Shown: piece by piece, positions 23,544 to 31,767 of the stretch
Numbering within the stretch: position 1 is the first letter of the stretch
How the letters are laid out: each line of letters starts with the position of its first letter
Origin: JBFXAN01 sp050184225
Lineage (GTDB): Bacteria; Chloroflexota; Dehalococcoidia; CAUJGQ01
NCBI GenBank assembly: GCA_050184225.1
Contig: JBFXAN010000053.1
Coordinates: 1-36,595, forward strand
DNA length: 36,595 bases
Reading direction: 5' to 3'
Notes under the pieces: model-generated
Told to the model about the DNA's origin: nothing
What the model saw: the letters and a program-made list of their open reading frames with translations, nothing else
Databases searched by the model: none
Program-made: the position numbers and the translations under genes

Positions 23544-24287
23544 TTATGAGGCGCCGAGTTCCTGGCTGACCTCTTCGAGGCCGAAGGCGTAGCCCATGCC
23601 GGAGGCAGTACGGATCAGGCCGTTGGGGGCGCCGGCGTCGGTCAGCTTGCGCCGTAGGCGGCTCAGCCAGACGCGGAGGTAATCGACGTCGTGCGAGAAC
23701 TCGCTGCCCCAGGCCTGGGTGAGCAGTTCCTCGTGGCTGATGATCCGGCCGGGGTTGCGGGCGAATTGCTCCAGCAGCCGCCACTCGTTACGGGTGAGGT
23801 GAATCGTCTGACCGTCGACACCCACCTGCCGGCGGACGAAATCGACGTGGACGTTACCGAAGTTAGCGACGCCGAGCGCGGCCGGCGAGTCCTGCTTCGA
23901 GCGGCGAAGCACCGCCCGCACCCGCGCGGCCAGCTCGCCAAGGTTGAAGGGCTTGGGCAGATAGTCGTCGGCGCCGCGTTCGAGTCCTTCGACCACATCA
24001 CGGCTGTTGCCGCGGGCGGTGAGGATCATCACGGGGACGGCGGAGAAGGAGCGCAATTCCTGCAGGACTTCGAAGCCGTTCATCTCCGGCATCAGCAGAT
24101 CGAGCAATACGAGCGCCGGCTTCCGCTCGCGGACGATGTCGGCGGCATCGACACTGCGCTGCACGGTGAGGACATCGAAGCCCTCATCCTGGAGCGCAAG
24201 CTCCAGCATTTCAAGGATGTCTGCTTCATCATCGACGCAAACGATCAGCGGTCGCGTGTCGTTGAGGGGGGAACGCGAGGTCGTCAT
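23544..24287 (-). CDS. OmpR/PhoB-type DNA-binding response regulator, orphan
   Basis: The 247-residue protein has a receiver domain (about 14-128): acidic pair Asp19-Asp20, phosphoacceptor Asp63 (LLDLLMP), Thr90 (MILTAR) and Lys112 (YLPKPF). The C-terminal winged helix (about 145-240) has the OmpR-family pattern HLTRNEWRLLEQFARNPGRIISHEELL and LRVWLSRLRRKL...LIRTASGMGYAF. No histidine kinase is adjacent. Start: two consecutive ATGs (24290, 24287); GAGG is 7 bases from the second. It is the first gene of a probable three-gene unit with the HEPN protein and its partner, which is unusual company. Confidence 0.93.
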   Translation of the reverse strand: MTTSRSPLNDTRPLIVCVDDEADILEMLELALQDEGFDVLTVQRSVDAADIVRERKPALVLLDLLMPEMNGFEVLQELRSFSAVPVMILTARGNSRDVVEGLERGADDYLPKPFNLGELAARVRAVLRRSKQDSPAALGVANFGNVHVDFVRRQVGVDGQTIHLTRNEWRLLEQFARNPGRIISHEELLTQAWGSEFSHDVDYLRVWLSRLRRKLTDAGAPNGLIRTASGMGYAFGLEEVSQELGAS

Positions 24288-24454
24288 CATCGCCCTCAAG
24301 GATCGTGCGCCTATCGCGCCCGGAGAATCCATCAATCGGGTTATACCTGAAGGGTAACAACCCATATGCCATAAGTATAGATGCTCTTGCAATCCCATCC
24401 GGCCAGGAGATCCATAACTTAAGTAACAAAAATCATAAAATAGGTTCAAAACTG

Positions 24455-24483
24455 TTGGTCGGGTGCTCATCACACGGTACACT
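24455..24483 (+). promoter_or_regulatory. Candidate promoter of the suf operon
   Basis: TTGGTC (24455-24460) and TACACT (24478-24483) with a 17-base spacer lie 38 bases before the sufR ATG. The 234-base gap between the divergent response-regulator and sufR starts is notably AT-rich. An 8-base palindrome ACTTAAGT (24417-24424) and a GGGTT/AACCC pair nearby could be operator sequences, but none matches a known SufR site exactly. Confidence 0.4.
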
Positions 24484-24520
24484 AGAGAGGGACCGAGGCG
24501 AGGGTCTCCAGGACGACGAC

Positions 24521-25234
24521 ATGCGAGGAACACGAGAGCAGATCGTCACGCTCCTGCGGGAGCGGGGTGAAACGACCGTCGCGCAGTTGGCGGAGACGGT
24601 CGGGATCGCGCCGCCGGCGCTGCGGCGCCACCTCGACATCCTCGTCGGCGAGGGGACGGTCGAGTACCGCGCGGTCAAACAGGCGACCGGCCGGCCGTAC
24701 TTCGCCTACCAGTTGACGGAGCGCGCGCGTGAAGCGGCGGTGAACGACTACCCGCGGCTGCTCGAGCGCCTCGTGAGCGAAGTCGCCGCGCTCAACCGCG
24801 AGCAGACCGCGGCGATGGACGGGCGTGAGTTGCTGGCGACGGTCTTTGCCAACATGACCGAGCACCTCGCCGAGGACTATCAATCACAGGTGCACGGGAC
24901 GACGATCGAAGAGCGTGTCGCATCGTTGACGGAAACCTTGCGAAATGAGGGCATCGTCGAGCGCTGGGACCGGCGCGTGGATGGCATCCACCTCTCGACC
25001 AGCACCTGCCCCCATCGCCGCGCGGCGATGGTGACGCATAGTCTCTGCGACTCGGAGGCGCGGCTGATCGCGAAGCTGCTCGGCGAAGATGTCGAGCAGG
25101 TGGGTCGCATGGTGGATGGCGCGCAGGTCTGTGAGTATCTGGTGCGCTGCGAAGGACCGGCAAACGCGCCGGCCGGCGTTGGAGATTACATCGCCTTGGA
25201 GTCGCTGCTGCCGGCAGACGTCTCCCAGCGATAG
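24521..25234 (+). CDS. sufR: SufR-type Fe-S cluster-sensing transcriptional repressor
   Basis: The 237-residue protein has an N-terminal winged helix (about 1-70: IVTLLRERGETTVAQLAETVGIAPPALRRHLDILVGEG) of the ArsR/DeoR type and a C-terminal sensor. Three cysteines, Cys163, Cys176 and Cys204, have the spacing C-x12-C-x27-C, the same as in cyanobacterial SufR, where they bind an Fe-S cluster. Cluster-bound SufR represses suf genes and releases DNA when clusters are lost. It is the first gene of the suf operon, 14 bases before sufC, so it is autoregulated. The longer open frame upstream is excluded; ATG 24521 follows AGGA. Confidence 0.9.
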   Translation: MRGTREQIVTLLRERGETTVAQLAETVGIAPPALRRHLDILVGEGTVEYRAVKQATGRPYFAYQLTERAREAAVNDYPRLLERLVSEVAALNREQTAAMDGRELLATVFANMTEHLAEDYQSQVHGTTIEERVASLTETLRNEGIVERWDRRVDGIHLSTSTCPHRRAAMVTHSLCDSEARLIAKLLGEDVEQVGRMVDGAQVCEYLVRCEGPANAPAGVGDYIALESLLPADVSQR

Positions 25235-25248
25235 GGAACGGGAGTGCA

Positions 25249-26079
25249 ATGACGATACAGACAGAGGAGAAGCAGCAGCGCGAGACGGCGACGCCGACGC
25301 TCAAGATCACCGACCTGCGCGTTGCGATCGACGGCAAGGAGATCCTGAACGGCGTCAACCTCGTCGTGAACAAGGGCGAGATCCACGCGCTGATGGGGCC
25401 GAACGGCTCCGGTAAGAGCACGCTCGCCAACGCGCTGATGGGCCATCCCCGCTATCAGATCACGGGCGGCGATATCTCGTACGAGGGCGAGAGCATCCTC
25501 ACCTGGTCGCCGGACCAACGGGCGCGGGCGGGACTATTCCTCAGCTTCCAGTACCCGACGGCGATCCCCGGCGTGACGATGATCAATTTCATGCGGCAGG
25601 CGCTCAACGCCCAGGCCGGTCACGACATCCCCGTTCGCGAGTTCCGCACGCGGCTGAATGAGAAGATGAAGCTGCTGAAGGTGGACCAGTCCTTCGCCCG
25701 CCGCTATGTGAACGAGGGCTTCTCCGGCGGCGAGAAGAAGCGCGCCGAGATCCTCCAGCTTCACATGTTCAACCCAACGATCGCCGTCCTCGACGAAACC
25801 GACTCCGGCCTCGACGTCGACGCGCTGCGCGTGGTGGCGGAGGGCGTGAATCAGCTGTCCGAGACGGACCACCCCGGTGTCCTGCTGATCACGCACTACT
25901 ACCGCATCCTGAACTACATCGAGCCGGACTTCGTCCACGTGCTCGTCGATGGCACGATCGTCAAGAGCGGCGGCAAGGAACTGGCGATGGAGGTCGAAAC
26001 CAACGGCTACGAGGGCATCCTCGCCGAGTTGGGGATCGAGCGCGTCGCCGGCGGCAGCCGCATCGGAGAAGAGGAGTAA
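25249..26079 (+). CDS. sufC: Fe-S cluster assembly ATPase SufC
   Basis: SufC is the ABC-type ATPase of the SufBCD scaffold. The 276-residue protein has Walker A GPNGSGKST, the Q-loop FLSFQYPTAIPGV typical of SufC, the signature FSGGEKKRAEI, Walker B IAVLDETDSGLD and the switch His in LLITHYYRIL. A polar 15-residue N-terminal extension precedes the ATPase fold. GGGAG lies before ATG 25249. It is in the order sufR-C-B-D, separated from sufB by 3 bases. Confidence 0.97.
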   Translation: MTIQTEEKQQRETATPTLKITDLRVAIDGKEILNGVNLVVNKGEIHALMGPNGSGKSTLANALMGHPRYQITGGDISYEGESILTWSPDQRARAGLFLSFQYPTAIPGVTMINFMRQALNAQAGHDIPVREFRTRLNEKMKLLKVDQSFARRYVNEGFSGGEKKRAEILQLHMFNPTIAVLDETDSGLDVDALRVVAEGVNQLSETDHPGVLLITHYYRILNYIEPDFVHVLVDGTIVKSGGKELAMEVETNGYEGILAELGIERVAGGSRIGEEE

Positions 26080-26082
26080 GTC

Positions 26083-27489
26083 ATGACAACCGACGTTCGC
26101 AACGTTGTCGGCGAGTACAAGTATGGCTTCCACGACAAGGAGGAGGCGTTCTACAAGTCCGAGCGCGGCCTCAACGCTGAGGTCGTCGCGAACATCTCGA
26201 AGATGAAGGGCGAGCCGCAGTGGATGGCGGACTTCCGCCTGCGCGCCTACGAGATCTTCGAGCAGAAGGAGATGCCCCGCTGGGCCGCCGAGGGCGCGCT
26301 CGACGAGATCGACTTCCAGAACATCTTCTATTACGTCCGCGCCGCCGATAAGAACGTCCGCGACTGGGACGATGTGCCGGAGTACATCAAGAACACCTTC
26401 GACAAGCTCGGCATCCCCGAGGCAGAGAAGAAGTTCCTCGCCGGTGTCGGCGCCCAGTATGACTCCGAGGTCGTCTACCACAACATCCGCGAAGACCTCG
26501 AAAAGCTCGGCGTGATCTTCGTCGATATGGACACCGGCCTGCGCGAGCACCCGGAGATCGTGAAGGAGTACTTCGGCACGATCATCCCGCCGGCGGACAA
26601 CAAGTTCGCGGCGCTCAACTCGGCGGTCTGGTCCGGCGGTTCGTTCGTCTACGTGCCGGCGGGCGTCAAGGTCGAGATCCCGCTGCAGGCCTACTTCCGC
26701 ATCAACACGGAGAACATGGGCCAGTTCGAGCGGACGCTGATCATCGCCGAGGAAGGCTCCTACGTTCACTACGTCGAGGGCTGCACGGCGCCGATCTATA
26801 CGACCGACTCGCTCCACTCGGCCGTGGTCGAGATCATCGTCAAGAAGGGCGCGCGCGTCCGCTATACGACGATCCAGAACTGGTCGAACAACGTCTACAA
26901 CCTCGTCACCAAGCGGGCGGCGGCCTATCAGGACGCCGTCATGGAGTGGGTGGACGGCAACCTCGGCTCGAAGCTGACGATGAAGTATCCCTCCGTCTAC
27001 CTGATGGAGCCGGGCGCCCACGGCGAGATCCTCTCGCTGGCGTTCGCCGGACCGGGGCAGCACCAGGACGCCGGCGGCAAGATCATCCACGGCGCGCCGG
27101 ATACGACGAGCACGATCATCTCGAAGTCCGTCTCCAAGGGCGGCGGCCGTACCAGCTACCGTGGCCTGCTCAAGGTCTATCCAGGCTGCGACAACGCCGT
27201 CGCCAACGTCCGCTGCGACGCGCTGATGATCGACGAGGACTCCCGCTCCGACACCTACCCGACGATGGAGATCGACGCGGATAACGTCACGGTCGGCCAC
27301 GAGGCGACCGTCGGCAAGCTCGGCGAGGACCAGCTCTTCTACCTGATGAGCCGCGGCATCCCCGAGGTCGAGGCGGCCAAGATGATCGTCAACGGCTTCG
27401 TCGAGCCGATCGTCAAGGAGCTGCCGATGGAGTACGCCGTCGAGCTGAACCGCCTGATCGAGCTTCAGATGGAAGGCTCGGTGGGATAA
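26083..27489 (+). CDS. sufB: Fe-S cluster assembly scaffold protein SufB
   Basis: SufB, with SufC and SufD, forms the scaffold on which clusters are built. The 468-residue protein has the beta-helix core pattern KFAALNSAVWSGGSFVYVPAGVKVEIPLQAYFRIN, then VHYVEGCTAPIYT, the RTSYRGLLKVYPGC block and VRCDALMIDEDSRSDTYPTMEIDADNVTVGHEA. Cys378 in VRCDAL occupies the position of the essential E. coli SufB Cys405. GAGGAG stands before ATG 26083. Downstream, a long inverted repeat separates it from sufD, an uncommon interruption in this operon. Confidence 0.97.
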   Translation: MTTDVRNVVGEYKYGFHDKEEAFYKSERGLNAEVVANISKMKGEPQWMADFRLRAYEIFEQKEMPRWAAEGALDEIDFQNIFYYVRAADKNVRDWDDVPEYIKNTFDKLGIPEAEKKFLAGVGAQYDSEVVYHNIREDLEKLGVIFVDMDTGLREHPEIVKEYFGTIIPPADNKFAALNSAVWSGGSFVYVPAGVKVEIPLQAYFRINTENMGQFERTLIIAEEGSYVHYVEGCTAPIYTTDSLHSAVVEIIVKKGARVRYTTIQNWSNNVYNLVTKRAAAYQDAVMEWVDGNLGSKLTMKYPSVYLMEPGAHGEILSLAFAGPGQHQDAGGKIIHGAPDTTSTIISKSVSKGGGRTSYRGLLKVYPGCDNAVANVRCDALMIDEDSRSDTYPTMEIDADNVTVGHEATVGKLGEDQLFYLMSRGIPEVEAAKMIVNGFVEPIVKELPMEYAVELNRLIELQMEGSVG

Positions 27490-27496
27490 CCAACTG

Positions 27497-27669
27497 ACCC
27501 CTCCCCCGACCCCTCCCCCCGCTGACGCGCGGAGAGGGGGCACTAACCGAGGATGATGCCGGCTTCGTCTTCGCAACGGTCTGACGATTGGATCGGTTCA
27601 CGTTGGCATCACAGGCTAACCAGGCTCCCCTCTCCGCGCGTCAGCGGGGGGAGGGGTCGGGGGAGGGGT
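27497..27669. repeat. 43-bp perfect inverted repeat with 87-base loop, between sufB and sufD
   Basis: Arms 27497-27539 and 27627-27669 are perfect reverse complements and consist of C-rich tracts around GCTGACGCGCGGAGAGG. The arms could form a very stable hairpin in RNA. The spacer (27540-27626) has no convincing gene. GC-rich dispersed repeats of this type are common in Chloroflexota and other high-GC genomes. It may be a miniature mobile or REP-like element inserted in the operon, and could affect the sufB/sufD expression ratio. Confidence 0.9.
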
Positions 27670-27690
27670 TCGTAACGCATAGGACAAACG

Positions 27691-29031
27691 ATGGTGACGA
27701 CAGAGACGAACGCGGACGCCGTGGCCGCGGCGAAGGAACCTGACTACCCCACGGATCTTTATAGTCGCGAGCGCGTCGTCGCGCTCAGCCGGGAACAGCA
27801 GGAGCCGGCATGGCTGGCCGATCTGCGCCTGGCGGCGTGGGATGCCTTCGAACGGCTGCCGATGCCGCACGAGCGCGAGCGGGCGTGGAAGTACTTTGAC
27901 CCGGCGCGATTGCGGCTCGATGGCCGCCTGAGCGCGGACGGGATGGCGGCAGGTGCAGCGCCGGCGCTCAGCATCGACAAGCAGCGCGGCGCGCTCGTCG
28001 TCCAGGAGGGCGGCGCCGAGCCGCGCGTCGAGGTCGAGGATGAGCTCCGCGCGCAGGGCGTGATCGTCGCTGGTCTGGCGCAGGCGGCCCGCGATCACGG
28101 CGACCTCGTGCTGAAGCACCTGGGCAGCATCGTCGCCGGCGACGAGAGCAAGTTCGCGGCGCTGAACTCGGCGAACTGGTCCGGCGGTGTGTTCGTCTAC
28201 GTGCCGCGCGATGTCGAGGTGGCGCTGCCGGTTCAGGTCGCGATCGTGCAGCGCACGCCGGATACGGCGCTCTTTCCTCGCCTGCTGGTCGTGCTGGAGC
28301 GCAATGCCAAGTTGACGCTCGTCGAAGAGCGGATCGGCAGTGGCGACACCGGCGGTTTCGTCGCTGGTGTGACCGAGTTCGTCGTCGGCGAAGGGGCGGA
28401 CCTGCATCACTACACCGTTCAGCGCTGGGGCAGTCGGGTGCAGGATGTGACGACGCAGCGGACGCTGCTGGCGAAGGCTGCCAAGAGCACGACCCTCACC
28501 GCCGGCATCGGCGGCGCCGTGCAGAAGTGGTGGATCGACGCCCGCATCGAGGGCGCCGGCGCCGAGAGCAACATGTACGGCGTCTTCTTCGGCACCGGCA
28601 GCCAGCACATGGACGTGATCACGCTGCAGGACCACATCGGCGCGCACACGACCAGCGACCTGCTCTATAAGTCGGCACTCAAGGACCGCGCGATCGGCGC
28701 GTATTACGGCCTCACACGGGTCGGACCGGATGCGCGCGGCACCGCCGCCAACCAGGAGGACCGCAACCTGCTGCTCTCGCCGAAGGCGAAGGCCGACGCC
28801 GATCCCGTGCTCGAGATCATGACCTCGGACGTGATCCGCTGCGGTCACGGCGCCTCGGCCGGCCCGGTGGACCAGGAGCAGTTGTTCTATCTCGAGAGCC
28901 GCGGTCTGCCGCGTCCGCAGGCGGAGCGCCTGCTGGTACACGGCTTCCTCAATCAGGTGCTGGTGCAGATTCCGCTGGAGTCGGTGCGGAACACCGTCGA
29001 GCGGGCGATCGACGAAAAGCTGGGAGCCTAG
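27691..29031 (+). CDS. sufD: Fe-S cluster assembly protein SufD
   Basis: The 446-residue SufD is the SufB paralogue of the SufBC2D scaffold. The core KFAALNSANWSGGVFVYVPRDVEVALPV mirrors SufB. The C-terminal part has NLLLSPKAKADADPVLEIMTSDV and CGHGASAGPVDQEQLFYLESRGL with His386, corresponding to the functionally important E. coli SufD His360. The N-terminal 80 residues (LADLRLAAWDAFERLPMPHERERAWKYFD) are typical of SufD. ATG 27691 follows the inverted repeat by 21 bases with an AGGA site between. Confidence 0.95.
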   Translation: MVTTETNADAVAAAKEPDYPTDLYSRERVVALSREQQEPAWLADLRLAAWDAFERLPMPHERERAWKYFDPARLRLDGRLSADGMAAGAAPALSIDKQRGALVVQEGGAEPRVEVEDELRAQGVIVAGLAQAARDHGDLVLKHLGSIVAGDESKFAALNSANWSGGVFVYVPRDVEVALPVQVAIVQRTPDTALFPRLLVVLERNAKLTLVEERIGSGDTGGFVAGVTEFVVGEGADLHHYTVQRWGSRVQDVTTQRTLLAKAAKSTTLTAGIGGAVQKWWIDARIEGAGAESNMYGVFFGTGSQHMDVITLQDHIGAHTTSDLLYKSALKDRAIGAYYGLTRVGPDARGTAANQEDRNLLLSPKAKADADPVLEIMTSDVIRCGHGASAGPVDQEQLFYLESRGLPRPQAERLLVHGFLNQVLVQIPLESVRNTVERAIDEKLGA

Positions 29032-29036
29032 GCCGT

Positions 29037-29348
29037 ATGGCGAAGTTTGTGAGGGTCTGCAGTGTCACGGACGTACCGGACGGCAGGGTTGGCTACGCGG
29101 AGGTCGGTGGCCTTCGCCTCGCCATCTGCCACCAGGACGGCCAGTTCTACGCGATCGACGATGTCTGTACCCACGATGGCGGCCCGCTCGACCAGGGCGA
29201 CCTGCAGGGGTTCAACATCGAGTGCCCGCGCCACGGCGCCAAGTTCGACATCCGCACCGGCCGCGTCACGGCGCTCCCCGCCATCATCCCCGTCGGCACC
29301 TTTGAGGTGAAGGTCGACGGTGAGGATGTGCTGGTCGATGTGGAGTAG
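29037..29348 (+). CDS. Rieske-type [2Fe-2S] ferredoxin of the suf operon
   Basis: The 103-residue protein is a single Rieske domain. Cluster ligands are Cys44-x-His46 (CTHDGG) and Cys63-x2-His66 (CPRHGA), the pattern of bacterial biphenyl-dioxygenase-type ferredoxins. It follows sufD by 5 bases and is presumably cotranscribed. Small Rieske or non-heme iron proteins are found in suf operons of Actinobacteria and Chloroflexota. Its role there, perhaps electron supply for cluster assembly, is not established. Confidence 0.93.
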   Translation: MAKFVRVCSVTDVPDGRVGYAEVGGLRLAICHQDGQFYAIDDVCTHDGGPLDQGDLQGFNIECPRHGAKFDIRTGRVTALPAIIPVGTFEVKVDGEDVLVDVE

Positions 29349-29440
29349 CGTGTTGCAAGGGCCGGGTATCACGCGGGTGGTTGAGCCTTCGAATACCAGA
29401 CCATGCGAGCGCGTTTGAGAGATGGGAACCGGAATGAAGT

Positions 29441-29514
29441 TGTCATCCTGAGCGAAGCGAAGGATCTCGAAGGTACAACAGCGACCGAGATCCTTCACGC
29501 CGCTCAGGATGACA
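29441..29514. repeat. Imperfect 29-bp inverted repeat between the Rieske gene and sufS
   Basis: Arms 29441-29469 and 29486-29514 match at 26 of 29 positions around a 16-base spacer. Outer arms read TGTCATCCTGAGCG. It belongs to the same family as the element at 35078-35155 and resembles dispersed intergenic palindromes seen in many genomes. It may act as an mRNA hairpin in the suf operon. Confidence 0.9.
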
Positions 29515-29548
29515 TGGTGAAAGGCGCTTTGGACACAGGAAGCTTCCC

Positions 29549-30832
29549 ATGCTCGACGTAAAACAGATCCGGCAGGATTTCCCCATTCTTTCCCGACAGG
29601 TGCACGGACGGCGGCTGGTGTATCTGGATAACGCCGCCACGACGCAGAAGCCGCGGCAGGTGATTCAGGCGCTGACCGACTTCTACGAAACGTCCAACGC
29701 CAACATCCATCGGGGCATTCACACGCTGGCGGAAGAGGCGACCGCCGCCTTCGAGGGCGTGCGCGCCAGGGTCGCGTCCTTCATTCACGCCGCCGACGAG
29801 CAGGAGATCATTTTCACCCGCAACACGACCGAGTCGATCAACCTCGTGGCGAATGCCTGGGGACGGCGCAACCTCAAACCCGGCGACGTGATCGTCCTGA
29901 CTGAGATGGAACACCACTCGAACATCGTCCCCTGGCAGATCGTCGCCCAGGCGACCGGCGCGCGTATTCGTGCAATCCCGCTGCTGCCGGACGGCACGCT
30001 CGACCTCGACGCGGCCCGCACAATCATCGGGGGCAGCGATGTGAAGATGGTCGCCGTTACGCAGATGTCCAATGTGCTCGGCACGATCAATCCGGTCGCG
30101 GAACTGGGAGCGATGGCGCACGCGGCCGGCGCGCTGATCACGGTTGACGGCGCCCAGAGCGCGCCGCACCTGCCGGTGGACATGGAGACGATCGACGCCG
30201 ACTTCTTCGCGTTCTCGGCGCACAAGATGCTCGGCCCGACCGGCGTCGGCGTGCTCTACGGCAAGCGGGCGCACCTCGCCTCGATGGACCCCTACCAGGG
30301 CGGTGGCTCGATGATCGCCCGCGTGCGGATCGAGTCCTCGACCTATGCCGAAGGGCCGGCGAAGTTCGAGGCCGGCACACCGAATATCGCCGATGTCGTC
30401 GCCTTTGGCACGGCGCTCGACTACCTCTCCGCGCTCGGCATGGAGAACGTTCGCGCCCACGAGATTGAACTTACGGGCTACGCGCTCGACCGGCTCCGGC
30501 AGATTCCTGACCTGCGCATCTACGGGCCACTCGAAACCGCCCAGCGTGGCGGCGTGATCGCCTTCGACCTTGCCGGACTGCACCCGCACGACATCTCGCA
30601 GATGCTTGACTCGCGGGGCGTCGCCGTGCGGGCGGGACACCATTGCGCCCAACCGCTCCACGCCTGTTTGAACATCGAGGTCGGTTCCTCGACGCGGGCG
30701 AGCTTTTACATCTACAACGGCCGGGATGATGTCGATGCGCTGATCGACGCGCTGCGCTTCACCGGCCAATTCTTCGGCATTCCCGCGCTAGAACGAGATA
30801 GAGACGATGAACCGTCAAGAGCCAGAGCTTGA
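29549..30832 (+). CDS. sufS: Cysteine desulfurase SufS
   Basis: SufS is a PLP enzyme that takes sulfur from cysteine as a persulfide for cluster assembly. The 427-residue class V aminotransferase-fold protein has VYLDNAATTQKP, the NFTRNTTESIN-like FTRNTTESINL, DGAQSAPHLPVD, Lys226 in FSAHKMLGPTG as Schiff-base lysine, and Cys366 in RAGHHCAQPLH as catalytic Cys. Length and residue positions are close to E. coli SufS (Lys226, Cys364). It overlaps sufU by 26 bases, as expected for the SufS-SufU pair. AGGA precedes ATG 29549. Confidence 0.97.
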   Translation: MLDVKQIRQDFPILSRQVHGRRLVYLDNAATTQKPRQVIQALTDFYETSNANIHRGIHTLAEEATAAFEGVRARVASFIHAADEQEIIFTRNTTESINLVANAWGRRNLKPGDVIVLTEMEHHSNIVPWQIVAQATGARIRAIPLLPDGTLDLDAARTIIGGSDVKMVAVTQMSNVLGTINPVAELGAMAHAAGALITVDGAQSAPHLPVDMETIDADFFAFSAHKMLGPTGVGVLYGKRAHLASMDPYQGGGSMIARVRIESSTYAEGPAKFEAGTPNIADVVAFGTALDYLSALGMENVRAHEIELTGYALDRLRQIPDLRIYGPLETAQRGGVIAFDLAGLHPHDISQMLDSRGVAVRAGHHCAQPLHACLNIEVGSSTRASFYIYNGRDDVDALIDALRFTGQFFGIPALERDRDDEPSRARA

Positions 30833-31274
30833 TGATCTCTATAAGCAGATCATCCTCGACCACTACCGGCATCCCCGCAATCGGGAGGAGGTGGCCGGCG
30901 CCGATGTATCGGCGGAAGGTCTCAACCCGCTCTGCGGTGACGAGATCCGCGTCCAGGTAGCGTTTCGCGACGATGCCATCGACCGCATTGGCTTCTGGGG
31001 GAAGGGTTGCTCGATCAGTCAGTCATCCGCCTCGCTGATGACCGAGGCAGTGAGGGCGCACACGTTGGGTGATGCGGTACGGATGAAGTCCGAATTTGAG
31101 AAGATGCTTACCGAGGGCGCCGAACCGGCCGAGGAGCTGGGCGACATTGAGGCGCTTCAGGGTGTGGCGCAATTCCCTGTGCGGATCAAATGCGCCCTCC
31201 TCCCGTGGAAGGTGCTCGGCGAGGCGCTTGCCGAGCGGAACGGCAAATCGCCGGAGGCCGTCAGTACGGAATAG
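30807..31274 (+). CDS. sufU: Zinc-dependent sulfurtransferase SufU
   Basis: The 155-residue SufU takes the persulfide from SufS and hands it to the SufBCD scaffold; zinc-dependent SufU replaces SufE in Gram-positive-type SUF systems. Seen are LYKQIILDHYRHPRN, Cys43-Gly-Asp45 (LCGDE), Cys68 (GKGCSISQSSASLM) and Cys129 (IKCALLPWKVL), corresponding to the Bacillus subtilis zinc ligands Cys41, Asp43, Cys66, Cys128. The characteristic insertion between the two last Cys is present (about 20 residues longer than in IscU). It overlaps sufS by 26 bases. Confidence 0.96.
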   Translation: MNRQEPELDDLYKQIILDHYRHPRNREEVAGADVSAEGLNPLCGDEIRVQVAFRDDAIDRIGFWGKGCSISQSSASLMTEAVRAHTLGDAVRMKSEFEKMLTEGAEPAEELGDIEALQGVAQFPVRIKCALLPWKVLGEALAERNGKSPEAVSTE

Positions 31275-31336
31275 GGTCCGCGGTCAGCATCATCGAACAG
31301 GCCAAATACAGCGTTGCAACGAACGGAGAGTATCGA

Positions 31337-31639
31337 ATGGCGACGGAAGAGCAGATCATGGAACGGTTGATAACGGTCGAGGATCCGGAACTTCGCGAGA
31401 GCATCGTCGATCTCGGCCTCGTCTACGGTGTTGAAGATCAGGACGGCGAGGTGATCGTGACGATGACCCTCACCAGTCCCGGCTGCCCGCTCGGCGGCAT
31501 GATCGAGGGCGCCGTCAAAAGCGCGCTGACCGAGTTACCGGACGTCAAAGACGCCAGGGTGAACATCGTCTGGTCGCCGCGCTGGGATCCGCGCATCCAC
31601 GCCAGCGAGGACATTAAGATCAAGTACAACTTGTGGTAA
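31337..31639 (+). CDS. sufT: DUF59/MIP18-family protein SufT
   Basis: The 100-residue protein has the DUF59 fold: ERLITVEDPELRESIVDLGLVYGV, VTMTLTSPGCPLGGMI with the conserved Cys and WSPRWDPRIH. SufT-type proteins promote maturation of Fe-S proteins and are often the last gene of suf operons in Firmicutes, Actinobacteria and Chloroflexota. A GGAG site precedes ATG 31337. The open frame extends further upstream in-frame, but ATG 31337 fits the family start. Confidence 0.9.
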   Translation: MATEEQIMERLITVEDPELRESIVDLGLVYGVEDQDGEVIVTMTLTSPGCPLGGMIEGAVKSALTELPDVKDARVNIVWSPRWDPRIHASEDIKIKYNLW

Positions 31640-31646
31640 GACCAAT

Positions 31647-31676
31647 GCGATCGGGCGCTACGAACCGGCCGATCGC
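31647..31676 (+). terminator. Possible terminator hairpin after the suf operon
   Basis: GCGATCGG (31647-31654) and CCGATCGC (31669-31676) form an 8-bp stem with a 14-base loop, 8 bases after the sufT stop. There is no T-tract, so it is only a tentative terminator. Confidence 0.35.
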
Positions 31677-31767
31677 GATCCCCCACCGCCGTTCGTAGCA
31701 CAGCCGGCACCCCGCATGCCTGACGTTGTCCGTGGCACGGACAGCACGTCGAGGAAAGGATGCGGCG

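Noticed and set aside
25534..27576. Long minus-strand frames opposite sufC/sufB and at 27616-28941 opposite sufD
   Set aside because: Composition is typical of high-GC shadows and the opposite strand carries clear SUF proteins.
27497..27669. Interpretation of the C-rich inverted repeat as a CRISPR or complete insertion sequence
   Set aside because: There are only two arms and no array, and the 87-base spacer is too short for a transposase. No target duplication could be seen.
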